Counted from the first letter of the stretch, positions 51,450-59,988 are shown. The stretch is DNA of 64,000 bases from Hyphomonadaceae bacterium TMED5 (GCA_002173095.1 NHBK01000005.1:153678-217677), one strand, 5' to 3'. Notes: generated by a model from the sequence alone, not told the origin. A program made the numbers and translations.

Positions 51450-52352
51450 AGACCGCTGGGACAACCACACGCCCAGAAGGATAAGTCCAAAGGCGATCAG
51501 GCTGTGCCAGGCCTGCACTTCTGCGAACAGAAAATAGCCAATCAGCGCCGAAACGATCGGAATGGTATAGCCGGTCAGCGAGATGAAGGTCGCACTCGTT
51601 CGTGCCACCAGATTCATATACAAAAGCGACGCCATTGCTGTTGGCGCAATCCCGAGAAGGCCAATGCCGGCCCATGCAGACAATGATGGGTCGACCGCGC
51701 TGAAATCCACGAAGAACAGACCAATATAGCTCACCAGCGCCGCAAGCGTCACAAAGGCTGCGGACATCATAATAGGCGACATAGGCGGCGCACCGCGCGC
51801 AATAATGGTCGTCACCGAATAAAAGAACGTCGCAAGCAAACACAGCGCCTGCGCCCCGACACTTGCCGACCCGAAGGACGCGATGGCATCCGGCCCAAAC
51901 AACAAGCCAACGCCCGAAAATCCAACCAGAAGACCAATAATGGTCCGCGTGGTCAGGCGCTCATCTGCAAAGAAGAAATGGGCGAACAGCGCGACAAAGA
52001 GCGGTGCGGCGGCGACATAGAGAGCCGCAAGGCTGGAATCGATTGTGCGCTGAGCAATTGTGATCGCAAAGAAGGGCAGCGTCATGCCCAGCACACCAAG
52101 GCCGAGCAAGGTCCGCCATCTGCGAATATCACGAAGCGGTGGAAACTTCTCTTTCCGCCAGAGCGCGACCGACATCAGGATAATGGCGCCCAGAGTCAGC
52201 CGTCCGGCGAGAACCAGCTGCGGTGGAAAGCCATGTGCCGGGTCCAGAGGATTAACCGCCAGGCGCGTGCCGGGATAGGCGGTGGCCCATAAAAGGCTCA
52301 GCGCAACAAAGAGCCCCCAGTCCAGCGGAGACCTTTGCCCACCGGGTGTCAT
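51423..52352 (-). CDS. EamA-family transporter
   Basis: A 309-residue inner-membrane protein with ten predicted helices and the two EamA repeats: LFVALSLLWATAYPGTRLAVN and LCLLATFFYSVTTIIARGAPP at the starts of each half. The C-terminal half has SLLYMNLVARTSATFISLTGYTIPIVSALIGY-like helix pairs (seen as ATFISLTGYTIPIV). Drug/metabolite superfamily; substrate unknown. The start overlaps the TrpF-like gene stop by 4 bases. Confidence 0.92.
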   Translation of the reverse strand: MTPGGQRSPLDWGLFVALSLLWATAYPGTRLAVNPLDPAHGFPPQLVLAGRLTLGAIILMSVALWRKEKFPPLRDIRRWRTLLGLGVLGMTLPFFAITIAQRTIDSSLAALYVAAAPLFVALFAHFFFADERLTTRTIIGLLVGFSGVGLLFGPDAIASFGSASVGAQALCLLATFFYSVTTIIARGAPPMSPIMMSAAFVTLAALVSYIGLFFVDFSAVDPSLSAWAGIGLLGIAPTAMASLLYMNLVARTSATFISLTGYTIPIVSALIGYFLFAEVQAWHSLIAFGLILLGVWLSQRSKRRAQPEN

Positions 52353-53017
52353 CTGCGGCGATCAGCGTGCCGGATTGCCGTCATGAAGGCGTCCAGCTTT
52401 TTCGGGTCGAGATGGCCATTGCTACGCACGCCTGAGCAAACGTCCACGCCATAAGGTTTCACGCGGGCAATCGCCTCGCCAACATTTTCAGGGATCAGGC
52501 CACCGGCCAGAAAGACTGGTTTCTTCGTGCTCTCCACAAAGCGCCTGGACAAATCCCAGTCATGGGTACGGCCCGTACCACCCAGTTCCGGCGTTTCAGC
52601 CGATGGACGGCCAGAATCCAGAAGGAAGGCATGCACATGGTCTTCATATTTAGAGATCAGCTCAAGCGCGCCTTCATCTTCCATATGGATGACCTGCACA
52701 CGGCGCGTACTCAGAAGCACGCGATCAAGGCTGAGCGTTTCGGCGAGCGATATATGCTGAACCAGCTGAACGGTAGATGCGCCGGTACGCAAAAGGTGTT
52801 CGGCCACACCGCTGGCACTCGTTTCTGAGGTCAGAAGAAAACAGCTCACACCCGGAGGTGCGTGTCTGGCTATTTCCTTGATCTTAGCGTCTGGAATAGG
52901 CCCCGGCCCGGATGGCATTTTACCGACCAGACCAATCGCATCGGCGCCTGCGCGCACGGCAAGCTGTGCTTCATCAACCGACGAAATACAGCAGATTTTC
53001 ACACGGGTACGAACCAA
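52349..53017 (-). CDS. TrpF-like (phosphoribosylanthranilate-isomerase-like) protein
   Basis: A 222-residue TIM-barrel protein. The catalytic Cys is in RVKICCISSVDEA, the Asp in AFLLDSGRPSA and the phosphate loops in GGTGRTHDW and LAGGLIPENV. The canonical second phosphate-site segment (S-P-R-x-V) is replaced by KMPSGPGPI, which marks a TrpF-like subgroup and leaves the real substrate in doubt. No trp genes are nearby. The start is TTG at 53017, six bases after the upstream stop, with a GGAG site; it overlaps the EamA gene. Confidence 0.8.
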   Translation of the reverse strand: MVRTRVKICCISSVDEAQLAVRAGADAIGLVGKMPSGPGPIPDAKIKEIARHAPPGVSCFLLTSETSASGVAEHLLRTGASTVQLVQHISLAETLSLDRVLLSTRRVQVIHMEDEGALELISKYEDHVHAFLLDSGRPSAETPELGGTGRTHDWDLSRRFVESTKKPVFLAGGLIPENVGEAIARVKPYGVDVCSGVRSNGHLDPKKLDAFMTAIRHADRRR

Positions 53018-53023
53018 GCGCTT

Positions 53024-53530
53024 CTACTCCGCTGCAAAGTCGACGAGCGTTTCACCGCGATAAAGCGCCCAACCGATATCACCGGTTTGGGCGGCTTTTG
53101 CATTTGTGCCTTTCGGCTCAAGGCGCACGCGGCGGCCATCCAGAAGCTCAAGGAAAATGAAGTCTGTGCCGCCCTCACCGGCCGCATCAAACTGGCGGTC
53201 GCGCACAATGGCAGCAACCCAAGCCGGGCCAGACCGTTTCTCGCCTTCTGCCCGACCATTATACCAATATGCCCCCAGCGCAGACAGGCCGAACAAAACA
53301 CCAAGGAATAAAAGGCCCATGCCGCCCAGAAACAGGATATCGCCAATAAAGCTCGTACCCGCGACGAGTTTCACAATCAGAATATAGACAATCGCGACCC
53401 CGACCAGCCCCGCGCCCCAATACATGGTGCCACGGTTTAGCGGTTTAACGGTTTTGCGTTTCACAGTCTGAACCGGCGGCGAAGAGCTCTGAGCGAAAGC
53501 CTCTAGTCGATCAAAATCGCTATTCGTCAT
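53024..53530 (-). CDS. Hypothetical membrane protein, 168 residues
   Basis: Two hydrophobic segments (residues about 36-58 and 66-90), then a small C-terminal domain with GPAWVAAIVRDRQFDA, DFIFLELLDGRRVRLEPKG and LYRGETLVDF. The layout resembles proteins of the DUF2500 type, with a membrane hairpin and a small beta-barrel domain, but I cannot confirm this. The ATG at 53530 is preferred; a frame from 53578 lacks a ribosome site. First gene of the run to the TrpF-like and EamA genes. Confidence 0.65.
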   Translation of the reverse strand: MTNSDFDRLEAFAQSSSPPVQTVKRKTVKPLNRGTMYWGAGLVGVAIVYILIVKLVAGTSFIGDILFLGGMGLLFLGVLFGLSALGAYWYNGRAEGEKRSGPAWVAAIVRDRQFDAAGEGGTDFIFLELLDGRRVRLEPKGTNAKAAQTGDIGWALYRGETLVDFAAE

Positions 53531-53719
53531 CGTGTCCCGGTTCCTGCTTTGATTCGCACGCACTTTGGCTGACTGCACGCTAGTCTATAGCCAGAAACGT
53601 GCAAAGTCATGAAGGGTCATAAACCCATCAATGCCGCGAAAGCGAGGCAGGAATGTGGATGTTTTATCGGGATGGGGAAATTGCGAATGGCGAACCTCCC
53701 CCCGGAAACATGTAAATCG

Positions 53720-54559
53720 TCAGGCGTCCTGCAAGGTACGCAGGGGGTGCATTCCATTCACCATCCCCATGAAGGGCGGAAAAATAGAATAGCCGACCAG
53801 CGACTGAAGCTCTGGCGACATTGCCCGAACGCGTTCTTTGGACAGTTCCAAAAGATAGTTTTCCTGCTGGCGAACATATGACTCACAATATTGGTGGGTC
53901 ACGGCAAACCGCGCCTTATCAGACCGGTTTTCTCCGCCACCGTGCCATGTCGTACCAAGGAAGAAGATAACCGACCCCTGCGGCATGACGGCCGGGATGG
54001 CCTCACTTCGCTTGCCGGTACGGCCTTCGCCCCATTCATGACTGCCTGGAATAACGACCGTAGCGCCATTGGTTTCGGTGAATTCATCAATCGCCCAGAT
54101 TGTGGCTGCCCCCAGAGGCTGGCGCGGCCTTGGAATGCGATAAAAGCTATCGTCATGGTGTAAGCCCTGCGCGGATTCACCGGGCTGAATATTGATAATC
54201 TGGCTTTGAGAGAGCAAAAAACTCGGCTGGAAGAACCGGTCCATCAAGCCCAGTATGTGCGGGTGTGTTGCCAGCTCATCCAGAGCGTCAGTCTTACCGA
54301 GTACGTTATAAACCCGTTGCGTATCACGCCCCTCAAAACTATTGCGCCCCGTCTCGCCGAGCAGTTTCAGGCTGTCTCGCTTGATATACTCACAGGTTTC
54401 AACGGGGATCAGATTTTTTATGATCACATACCCATCGCGCATAAGAGTTTCAAAATCGGCCGCAATTTCCGGTGTGTCCCTGTCCTTCCCCGGCTCCAGA
54501 CGTCGGTGTGTTTTGGCGTGATCGGCATCTCCATAGGTCTTCCGGTCAAATTCAGTCAT
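53720..54559 (-). CDS. Phytanoyl-CoA-dioxygenase-like Fe(II)/2-oxoglutarate oxygenase
   Basis: A 279-residue oxygenase of the PhyH family. Iron ligands are in GLHHDDSFY (His and Asp), with the distal His in TTWHGGGENRSDK; the Arg that binds 2-oxoglutarate follows in ARFAVTHQY. The core has GATVVIPGSHEW. It hydroxylates a small molecule or lipid; the substrate is unknown. It is 34 bases downstream of the TetR gene, and both probably answer to the operator at 55193. Confidence 0.93.
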   Translation of the reverse strand: MTEFDRKTYGDADHAKTHRRLEPGKDRDTPEIAADFETLMRDGYVIIKNLIPVETCEYIKRDSLKLLGETGRNSFEGRDTQRVYNVLGKTDALDELATHPHILGLMDRFFQPSFLLSQSQIINIQPGESAQGLHHDDSFYRIPRPRQPLGAATIWAIDEFTETNGATVVIPGSHEWGEGRTGKRSEAIPAVMPQGSVIFFLGTTWHGGGENRSDKARFAVTHQYCESYVRQQENYLLELSKERVRAMSPELQSLVGYSIFPPFMGMVNGMHPLRTLQDA

Positions 54560-54593
54560 TCGTCTTTCCTCCGCGATTTATTATTCTGAAAAT

Positions 54594-55178
54594 CTAATCG
54601 GATAGCTGAAGCGCACCGTCTGAGAGCCGCCAGAGTTGGCGGCATAACCGGTCCGGGTCCGGGAGCGGGTCTGATTGAATGGCCGCATCAATAACCTGCC
54701 GCAGCCCACCCATCAGCATGGCCACTGTAATAACCGGGTCCAGATCAGGGCTCAGAATGCCCAGCTTCTGGCCTTGCGCGATGTTGCGTGCACCCGCCTC
54801 CAGCACGGCTTCCATATGCGCGCGTTCAATATCAAGAACTTCAGGCTCTCGAGCCAATCGGCCCGCAATCAGAGGGGCCAGCGGCTCCTGATAAAAATAT
54901 TGTATCAATGCTGCTGTTCGCGCTCTTTCCCGTTCTCTCCAATCCATTGCCAATGGAATGGCGCTCCCGAGCGCGATTTCGCGAATGGGCGTGTAGAACT
55001 GGTCAACCACAGCAGCAATCAGCCCCGTTTTTGAGCCAAAATGGTGGTAGGCCAATCCCACTGAGGCGCCTGCGCGCTTCGCTACGGCGCTCATTTCCAT
55101 ATATCCGTCATTCGCCAGAAGCTCTTCTTTCGCGGCCTGTAAAAGGCGCTCAGCGGAACCCGTTTTTCGATCAGCCAT
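54594..55178 (-). CDS. TetR-family transcription regulator
   Basis: A 194-residue repressor. The N-terminal helix-turn-helix is clear: AERLLQAAKEELLANDGYMEM, then AVAKRAGASVGLAYHHFGSKTGLI, the classic YxHFxxK recognition end. The C-terminal ligand domain is helical. A perfect 20-bp palindrome (55193-55212) sits 15 bases upstream of the ATG, so it probably represses itself and the PhyH gene that follows. The ligand is likely the substrate of the oxygenase; that is inferred. Confidence 0.93.
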   Translation of the reverse strand: MADRKTGSAERLLQAAKEELLANDGYMEMSAVAKRAGASVGLAYHHFGSKTGLIAAVVDQFYTPIREIALGSAIPLAMDWRERERARTAALIQYFYQEPLAPLIAGRLAREPEVLDIERAHMEAVLEAGARNIAQGQKLGILSPDLDPVITVAMLMGGLRQVIDAAIQSDPLPDPDRLCRQLWRLSDGALQLSD

Positions 55179-55192
55179 TGATGCCCTACTTT

Positions 55193-55212
55193 TTGAATTG
55201 AGTTCAATTCAA
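55193..55212. promoter_or_regulatory. TetR operator, perfect 20-bp palindrome
   Basis: TTGAATTGA (55193-55201), GT, TCAATTCAA (55204-55212): 9-bp arms, 2-bp centre, 15 bases upstream of the tetR start. Size and symmetry fit TetR operators. It could also touch the promoter side of serC, 160 bases on. Confidence 0.75.
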
Positions 55213-55311
55213 TACTCCGACACTGTCAATATTCAAAGCTCAACACGTTCACGAGCTTGCGACGAAATTGTCATGAAAAACCGCTCGCTTTGTTAACTGA
55301 GGTATGAGATA

Positions 55312-55372
55312 CGGGCTGCGGGCCAGGCGCTCCCAACGGCGCTCAGCCTATCTGTAAGGATAGGAGACATCA
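55312..55372 (+). ncRNA. serC leader RNA (alphaproteobacterial serC motif)
   Basis: GGCTG (55314-55318) pairs with CAGCC (55344-55348) around an inner GCGC stem, followed by CCTATC (55347-55352) with GATAGG (55359-55364). The second hairpin covers the AGGAGA ribosome site of serC (55362-55367), and the two stems share CC at 55347-55348. This matches the serC RNA motif known in Alphaproteobacteria, thought to control serC translation. Confidence 0.8.
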
Positions 55373-55375
55373 CAG

Positions 55376-56539
55376 ATGACTACAGTTGCAAAACCGGCAG
55401 CACGTCCAGCGTGCCCGTATTTCTCTTCCGGTCCGACGGCGAAGCGCCCGGGCTTTTCTCTCTCACAACTCGAAGACGCAGCGCTTGGTCGCTCTCACCG
55501 CTCCAAACTTGGCAAAGCCAAGCTCAAGGAAGCGATTGATCTGACGCGCGAAGCACTTGGCGTGCCAGATGATTATCTCATCGGCATTGTCCCTGCGTCT
55601 GATACCGGCGCCGTTGAAATGGCTTTGTGGTCCATGCTGGGCGAACGCCCTGTAGATGTATTCGCATGGGAAAGCTTCGGCGAAGACTGGGTCAAAGATA
55701 CACTCGACCAGCTCACAGACGTCGACGCGACGGCTCACGTCGTGAAAGAGTACGGCACGCTGCCAGACTTCTCTAAAGCACGCGACGATGCCGACATCAT
55801 TTTCACATGGAACGGCACAACGTCTGGCACGAAAGTTCCAAACGCTGACTGGATCGTCAAAAACCCTGAGCGCGTTGTCTTCAACGATGCGACCTCAGCG
55901 GCATTTGCGCAGGATATTGACTGGGCGAAAGTCGACGTAACGACATTCAGCTGGCAGAAAATTCTCGGCGGCGAAGCGGCACACGGCATGCTGGTGCTTT
56001 CACCTGCAGCTGTTGCACGCCTTGAGCGCTACACGCCAAACCGTCCACTGCCTAAAATCTTCCGCATGGTGAAGAAGGGCAAAGTTGATCTCGGCATTTT
56101 CGAAGGCGCGACCATCAACACCCCATCCATGCTCTGCGTTGAAGACTATATTCAGTCTCTCAAATGGGCTCTGGAACTCGGCGGCTGGAAAGCTCTGAAA
56201 GCACGCTCTGACGAAAGCCTCGGCATTCTCGAAGACTTCGTTGCAGAAAATGACTGGATCGACTTCCTCTGTCAGGATCCTGAAACACGTTCGAATACGG
56301 GCGTTACGCTGAAAATCACGGATGACCGCTTCGCAGCACTTTCCGCTGATGATCAGGCGGCCTTCATGAAGAAGATGACCGGTCTTCTGGAAAAAGAAGG
56401 CGTGGCGTTCGACGCAAACGGCTATCGCGCAGCACCTCCGGGCCTGCGTATCTGGTGTGGTGCAACGGTAGAACCTTCCGATGTGAAGGCGCTCTGCCCG
56501 TGGCTCACCTGGGCGTTTGAAGAAACCATCAACGCGTAA
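55376..56539 (+). CDS. serC: Phosphoserine aminotransferase
   Basis: PLP enzyme that makes O-phosphoserine from 3-phosphohydroxypyruvate; also used in pyridoxine synthesis in some bacteria. 387 residues, the alphaproteobacterial/archaeal type, longer than E. coli SerC. PLP lysine is in TTFSWQKILGGEAAHGML; FSSGPTAKRPGF opens the protein and ASDTGAVEMALWSMLG holds the phosphate-binding loop. A serC-type leader precedes it, with an AGGAGA ribosome site at 8 bases. It is the first gene of a serC-mazG-like-serA run. Confidence 0.96.
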   Translation: MTTVAKPAARPACPYFSSGPTAKRPGFSLSQLEDAALGRSHRSKLGKAKLKEAIDLTREALGVPDDYLIGIVPASDTGAVEMALWSMLGERPVDVFAWESFGEDWVKDTLDQLTDVDATAHVVKEYGTLPDFSKARDDADIIFTWNGTTSGTKVPNADWIVKNPERVVFNDATSAAFAQDIDWAKVDVTTFSWQKILGGEAAHGMLVLSPAAVARLERYTPNRPLPKIFRMVKKGKVDLGIFEGATINTPSMLCVEDYIQSLKWALELGGWKALKARSDESLGILEDFVAENDWIDFLCQDPETRSNTGVTLKITDDRFAALSADDQAAFMKKMTGLLEKEGVAFDANGYRAAPPGLRIWCGATVEPSDVKALCPWLTWAFEETINA

Positions 56540-56542
56540 GAC

Positions 56543-56854
56543 ATGACGGAGACCTCCTCCAGCATTTGCGTCTGGGGCGATGAGACATTCGGCAAAGTGA
56601 AAGATCCGGTTTCCCTCGTCACACGTGCGGAAGCCGAACTGACCGAGCTGAAAGACGCCCTCATCGCAGGAGATATGACCGAAGCGGGAAAAGAAGCCGC
56701 CGATGTCACCATTCTCCTTCACCGACTGATGGCCATTCTGGGCAAAGACCTCTCAGACGAAGTCGACGCCAAAATGGCAATCAACCGGGCTCGCGAATGG
56801 CAAAGCGCTGGAGATGGCACCGGAAGCCACTCGAAGAAATCACCCGAAGAGTAA
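56543..56854 (+). CDS. MazG-like nucleotide pyrophosphohydrolase
   Basis: A 103-residue protein of the all-alpha NTP-PPase (MazG/dUTPase) superfamily. The acidic metal-binding set is EAELTELKDALIAGD and EAADVTILLHRL, the EExxE...D pattern; the KxNxR-like end is MAINRAREWQSAGDG. These enzymes hydrolyse (d)NTPs to NMP and pyrophosphate, often cleaning damaged nucleotides. It begins 3 bases after serC and is the middle gene of the serine operon. Its role there is unknown. Confidence 0.8.
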   Translation: MTETSSSICVWGDETFGKVKDPVSLVTRAEAELTELKDALIAGDMTEAGKEAADVTILLHRLMAILGKDLSDEVDAKMAINRAREWQSAGDGTGSHSKKSPEE

Positions 56855-56860
56855 TCAATA

Positions 56861-56956
56861 GCGTGCTCGATATGAGCACCGCCCAGCCCGACGGGGCAAG
56901 GCGCAGATGGCCAGAACGCAAGTGACGAACAGCCATCGAGCACAAGACAAAGGGAA
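56861..56956 (+). promoter_or_regulatory. Structured serA leader, candidate new riboswitch
   Basis: Long-range stem P1: GTGCTCGAT (56863-56871) with ATCGAGCAC (56935-56943), 9 bp perfect. It encloses P2, CGCC-CA-GCCC-GACG-GGGC-AA-GGCG (56880-56903), and P3, GATGGC (56906-56911) with GCCATC (56932-56937). An alternative local hairpin GTGCTC-GATAT-GAGCAC (56863-56879) uses the 5' half of P1, and P3 uses part of its 3' half, so two states exclude each other. The serA ribosome site AGGGAA (56951-56956) is 8 bases after P1. Confidence 0.6.
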
Positions 56957-56962
56957 ACCAAA

Positions 56963-58537
56963 ATGCCTAAGGTTCTTATTGCAGACAAACTCAGCCCGGC
57001 AGCCGCCGAGATTTTCCGCAATCGCGGTCTCGAAGTCGACGTAAAGCCAGGCCTTTCAAAAGAAGAGCTGATCGAGATCATCCCTCAATATGATGGCCTC
57101 GCCGTTCGCTCCGCGTGCAAGCCGGACGCAGATGTCATCGCAGCAGCAACCAATCTGAAAGTCATTGGCCGCGCTGGTATCGGCGTCGACAATATCGACG
57201 TGAAGGCAGCGACTGCTAAAGGCGTGATCGTGATGAACACGCCATTCGGCAACACCATCACCACCGCTGAGCACGCGATTGCTATGCTGTTCGCAGCAGC
57301 TCGCCAGATCCCGGCAGCGGACGCTCGCACGCAGGCTGGTGAATGGCCGAAGAAAGACTTCATGGGTACTGAGCTGTCTTTCAAAACGCTCGGTATTATC
57401 GGTTGCGGCAATATCGGCTCTATCGTTGCTGAGCGCGCGATTGGCCTGAAAATGAAAGTCATCGCATTCGACCCATTCCTGACAGAAGAGCGCGCGACAG
57501 ACCTCGGTGTTCGTAAAGTCGATCTGGAAACCCTGCTTACTCAGGCAGATGCGATTTCTCTACACACACCGCTGACAGACGCGACCCGCAATATCCTGTC
57601 TGCTGACGCTATTCAGAAAACCAAAAAAGGCGTCATGATCATCAACTGTGCCCGTGGCGGCCTTGTTGACGAAGCAGCCGTTCGCGCAGGTCTGGACTCT
57701 GGCCACATCTCCGCAGCTGCATTCGACGTATTCGTCGAAGAGCCAGCCAAAGAGAACGTATTGTTCGGTGCGCCAAACTTCGTCGCAACGCCTCACCTTG
57801 GCGCTGCAACGTCAGAAGCACAGGAAAACGTTGCCCTTCAGGTTGCTGATCAGATCTCTGATTACCTCCTCACCGGCGCTGTCACCAACGCGCTCAACAC
57901 GCCAAGCATCTCCGCTGAAGAAGCGCCGAAGCTGAAGCCATACGCAGACCTCGCTGAAAAGCTCGGCCTGTTTGCTGGCCAGATTGCCGATGGTGGCTTC
58001 ACAGACATTGAGATCGGTTTCGAAGGTGAGCCAGCTCAGCTGAACACCAAGCCACTCACGGCGGCGGCTGTTGCTGGCGCGCTTCGCCCGATCATGAACG
58101 ATGTGAACATGGTCTCTGCACCAGAAGTTCTGAAAGCCAACGGTGTTACGCTGACCGAAGCCACCCGTGCGGACTCTCCGGTATATGACAACCTCATCCG
58201 TATCCGCGTGAAGGTTGCAGGCGCATGGCGTGACGTTGCCGGCTCTATCGTCGCTGGCGTGCCACGCATTGTTGAAGTCAAAGGCATGGCACTGGACGCG
58301 AAGTTCCGTCCGCACATTCTCTACGTCAACAACCTCGACAAGCCAGGCTTCATTGGCGCGCTCGGCATCATGCTCGGCGATGCGAATGTAAACATCGCGA
58401 CCTTCAACCTTGGCCGTGAAGGCGAAGGAGACGAAGCTGTTGCTCTGGTGGGCGTGGATACAGACGTGTCTGACGACGTTCTGAAGAAGATCAACGATCT
58501 TCCACACGTTCGCTATGCGAAGGTTCTGGATTTCTAA
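56963..58537 (+). CDS. serA: D-3-phosphoglycerate dehydrogenase
   Basis: First step of serine synthesis; oxidises 3-phosphoglycerate to 3-phosphohydroxypyruvate with NAD. 524 residues: two halves of the 2-hydroxyacid dehydrogenase fold (RAGIGVDNIDVKAAT, GIIGCGNIGSIVAERA, catalytic His in FVATPHLGAAT), then the intervening ASB domain (residues about 320-450) and a C-terminal ACT domain (HILYVNNLDKPGFIGALG...) for serine feedback. The long form is that of Mycobacterium and many alphaproteobacteria. The structured leader lies just upstream. A terminator follows at 58563. Confidence 0.97.
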   Translation: MPKVLIADKLSPAAAEIFRNRGLEVDVKPGLSKEELIEIIPQYDGLAVRSACKPDADVIAAATNLKVIGRAGIGVDNIDVKAATAKGVIVMNTPFGNTITTAEHAIAMLFAAARQIPAADARTQAGEWPKKDFMGTELSFKTLGIIGCGNIGSIVAERAIGLKMKVIAFDPFLTEERATDLGVRKVDLETLLTQADAISLHTPLTDATRNILSADAIQKTKKGVMIINCARGGLVDEAAVRAGLDSGHISAAAFDVFVEEPAKENVLFGAPNFVATPHLGAATSEAQENVALQVADQISDYLLTGAVTNALNTPSISAEEAPKLKPYADLAEKLGLFAGQIADGGFTDIEIGFEGEPAQLNTKPLTAAAVAGALRPIMNDVNMVSAPEVLKANGVTLTEATRADSPVYDNLIRIRVKVAGAWRDVAGSIVAGVPRIVEVKGMALDAKFRPHILYVNNLDKPGFIGALGIMLGDANVNIATFNLGREGEGDEAVALVGVDTDVSDDVLKKINDLPHVRYAKVLDF

Positions 58538-58562
58538 TTCCAGCCTGCACTTTCAATTCCTG

Positions 58563-58592
58563 AAACGCCGTCCCATAAAGGGTCGGCGTTTT
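58563..58592 (+). terminator. Terminator of serA
   Basis: AAACGCCG (58563-58570) and CGGCGTTT (58584-58591), with an inner CCC/GGG pair set, ending in TTTG. It is 25 bases after the serA stop. Confidence 0.85.
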
Positions 58593-58609
58593 GCTTAGGA
58601 CATCCGCCC

Positions 58610-59359
58610 ATGATCGCCAGTAATGAAAATGCTCTGCAGCTTGTGACCAACCAGCTGATCGACGGCATCACGGCCGGACGCCCGGAAAATCTCTGGGTCG
58701 TCTCTATCGGTCTGGCGACTACGTTTTTCATTATTTACCGTGCAGGCGGTCGTGGATGGGCGTTTTTATATTTCGCTGCCATTCCCTTCCTGAACTGGTC
58801 CTTCGGCGTCATCGAACCCTTTTGCCTCGTCCTGCCGCAATCGGGCGAACCGGGCCGCGTCATGTTTGATAGCTGCGCTTTTGAAAGTGTCGGCTTCTTG
58901 CAAAAAGGCGTCAGCATTCATCCACTGACCGTTGTCACCGGTCTGGTGTTTGTATTCCGCGACTTTGTTCAACGTACGATGGGCCAGCGCGTGCTTATCG
59001 TCATGACGCTCGGTATTGCCTGGGCGTTTTATTACGCCTGGCCTGTTATCGCGATTGCCTCTGGTCTGGCATTTGCGATTTCCGAGCTGGCGGACTGGGC
59101 GCTCTACACCTTCACAAAATACCGTCTTTCAACGCGCATCCTGCTGTCTTCGGCGGTTGCTGCCCCTATCGACACCACCATCTTCCTTTTCGGCGCAGAC
59201 CTCGCCGTACAGATTTATATGGGCGAGCCGGCGGGCACCATGCTGCACCCTGCAAACTGGATCGTCTTCATTCTGGGTAAAATGGTTGGGGCATGGTTCG
59301 TGTCTGAAGCCATGCGTCGCCGTGAGAATGCGGGCCTGACCGACCCTGCCGCTATCTGA
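58610..59359 (+). CDS. VUT-family (putative queuosine-precursor-type) transporter
   Basis: A 249-residue inner-membrane protein with six to seven hydrophobic helices. The block GLVFVFRDFVQRTMGQRVL and SGLAFAISELADWALYTF, then SSAVAAPIDTTIFLFGAD match the VUT/YhhQ superfamily. Members carry preQ0/preQ1 or similar; the substrate here is not known. It starts 17 bases after the serA terminator and abuts the convergent gene at its stop codon (TGA at 59357-59359, then TTA). Confidence 0.82.
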   Translation: MIASNENALQLVTNQLIDGITAGRPENLWVVSIGLATTFFIIYRAGGRGWAFLYFAAIPFLNWSFGVIEPFCLVLPQSGEPGRVMFDSCAFESVGFLQKGVSIHPLTVVTGLVFVFRDFVQRTMGQRVLIVMTLGIAWAFYYAWPVIAIASGLAFAISELADWALYTFTKYRLSTRILLSSAVAAPIDTTIFLFGADLAVQIYMGEPAGTMLHPANWIVFILGKMVGAWFVSEAMRRRENAGLTDPAAI

Positions 59360-59938
59360 TTACTCAGCACGCGGCGTCCAGCCGACCACGCTGACACCGT
59401 CATCAATCACGCGCTGCTCGCCGCCCTCAAACCCATAAGCGGCGAGAATGTCTTCTGCCGCCTCACCTGCACTATTCACGCGCGTAAACACGCCCACGCC
59501 GTCCGGCAGAGTGACGCCGTGCATACGACTGAGGAAAAAGGTGGAATAGCGAGCGGCGCCGGACAGGAAATAGTCAAACACATCGCGGCCGCCCGCAACG
59601 GCAAGGCTTTGAACCTCACAATCAAAACAGGAAAGCGCCTCGGCCAGAGTCGCACCATCTGAATTCCAGAACACGCCATCTTCACGCAACTCAACACCCG
59701 TCACCGACCGGGTCATGATGAGGCGTCTTCGATTTTTGTGATTAGGGGTGAGGTCGTGGCTCTTGCGGCCGAGCACATTCACATCCGCCGCATCGAGCCC
59801 TGCCTGAAAGAAGGCCCATTCTGCATCATTCTTCAACGCGTCCGGCATCAGGCCCGCAGAATCAGCAATGCGGTCATCATCACTGACAACCGCATAACCT
59901 TCGATGCGCAAATGCGCGTAGTCTGATTGTGTGCTCAT
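59360..59938 (-). CDS. Dihydrofolate-reductase-like (RibD C-terminal type) protein
   Basis: A 192-residue protein of the DHFR/RibD-C fold. It has the opening HLRIEGYAVVSDDDRIADS, the VNVLGRKSHD segment (GRxT-like), RRRLIMTRS and SLAVAGGRDVFDYFL, which are landmarks of the fold. It probably reduces a pterin, riboflavin-precursor or related compound with NADPH. The start at 59938 is chosen over a GTG at 59962 because it gives a normal N-terminus; neither has a ribosome site. It abuts the VUT gene tail to tail. Confidence 0.75.
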   Translation of the reverse strand: MSTQSDYAHLRIEGYAVVSDDDRIADSAGLMPDALKNDAEWAFFQAGLDAADVNVLGRKSHDLTPNHKNRRRLIMTRSVTGVELREDGVFWNSDGATLAEALSCFDCEVQSLAVAGGRDVFDYFLSGAARYSTFFLSRMHGVTLPDGVGVFTRVNSAGEAAEDILAAYGFEGGEQRVIDDGVSVVGWTPRAE

Positions 59939-59988
59939 GCGGGCTAACTGGTCTGTCTGCACAGTACGGTCAACCCGCTTTGAGAGCC

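Noticed and set aside
52349..53017. Plain call as trpF
   Set aside because: The phosphate-site segment is altered and there are no trp neighbours, so the gene symbol is left out.
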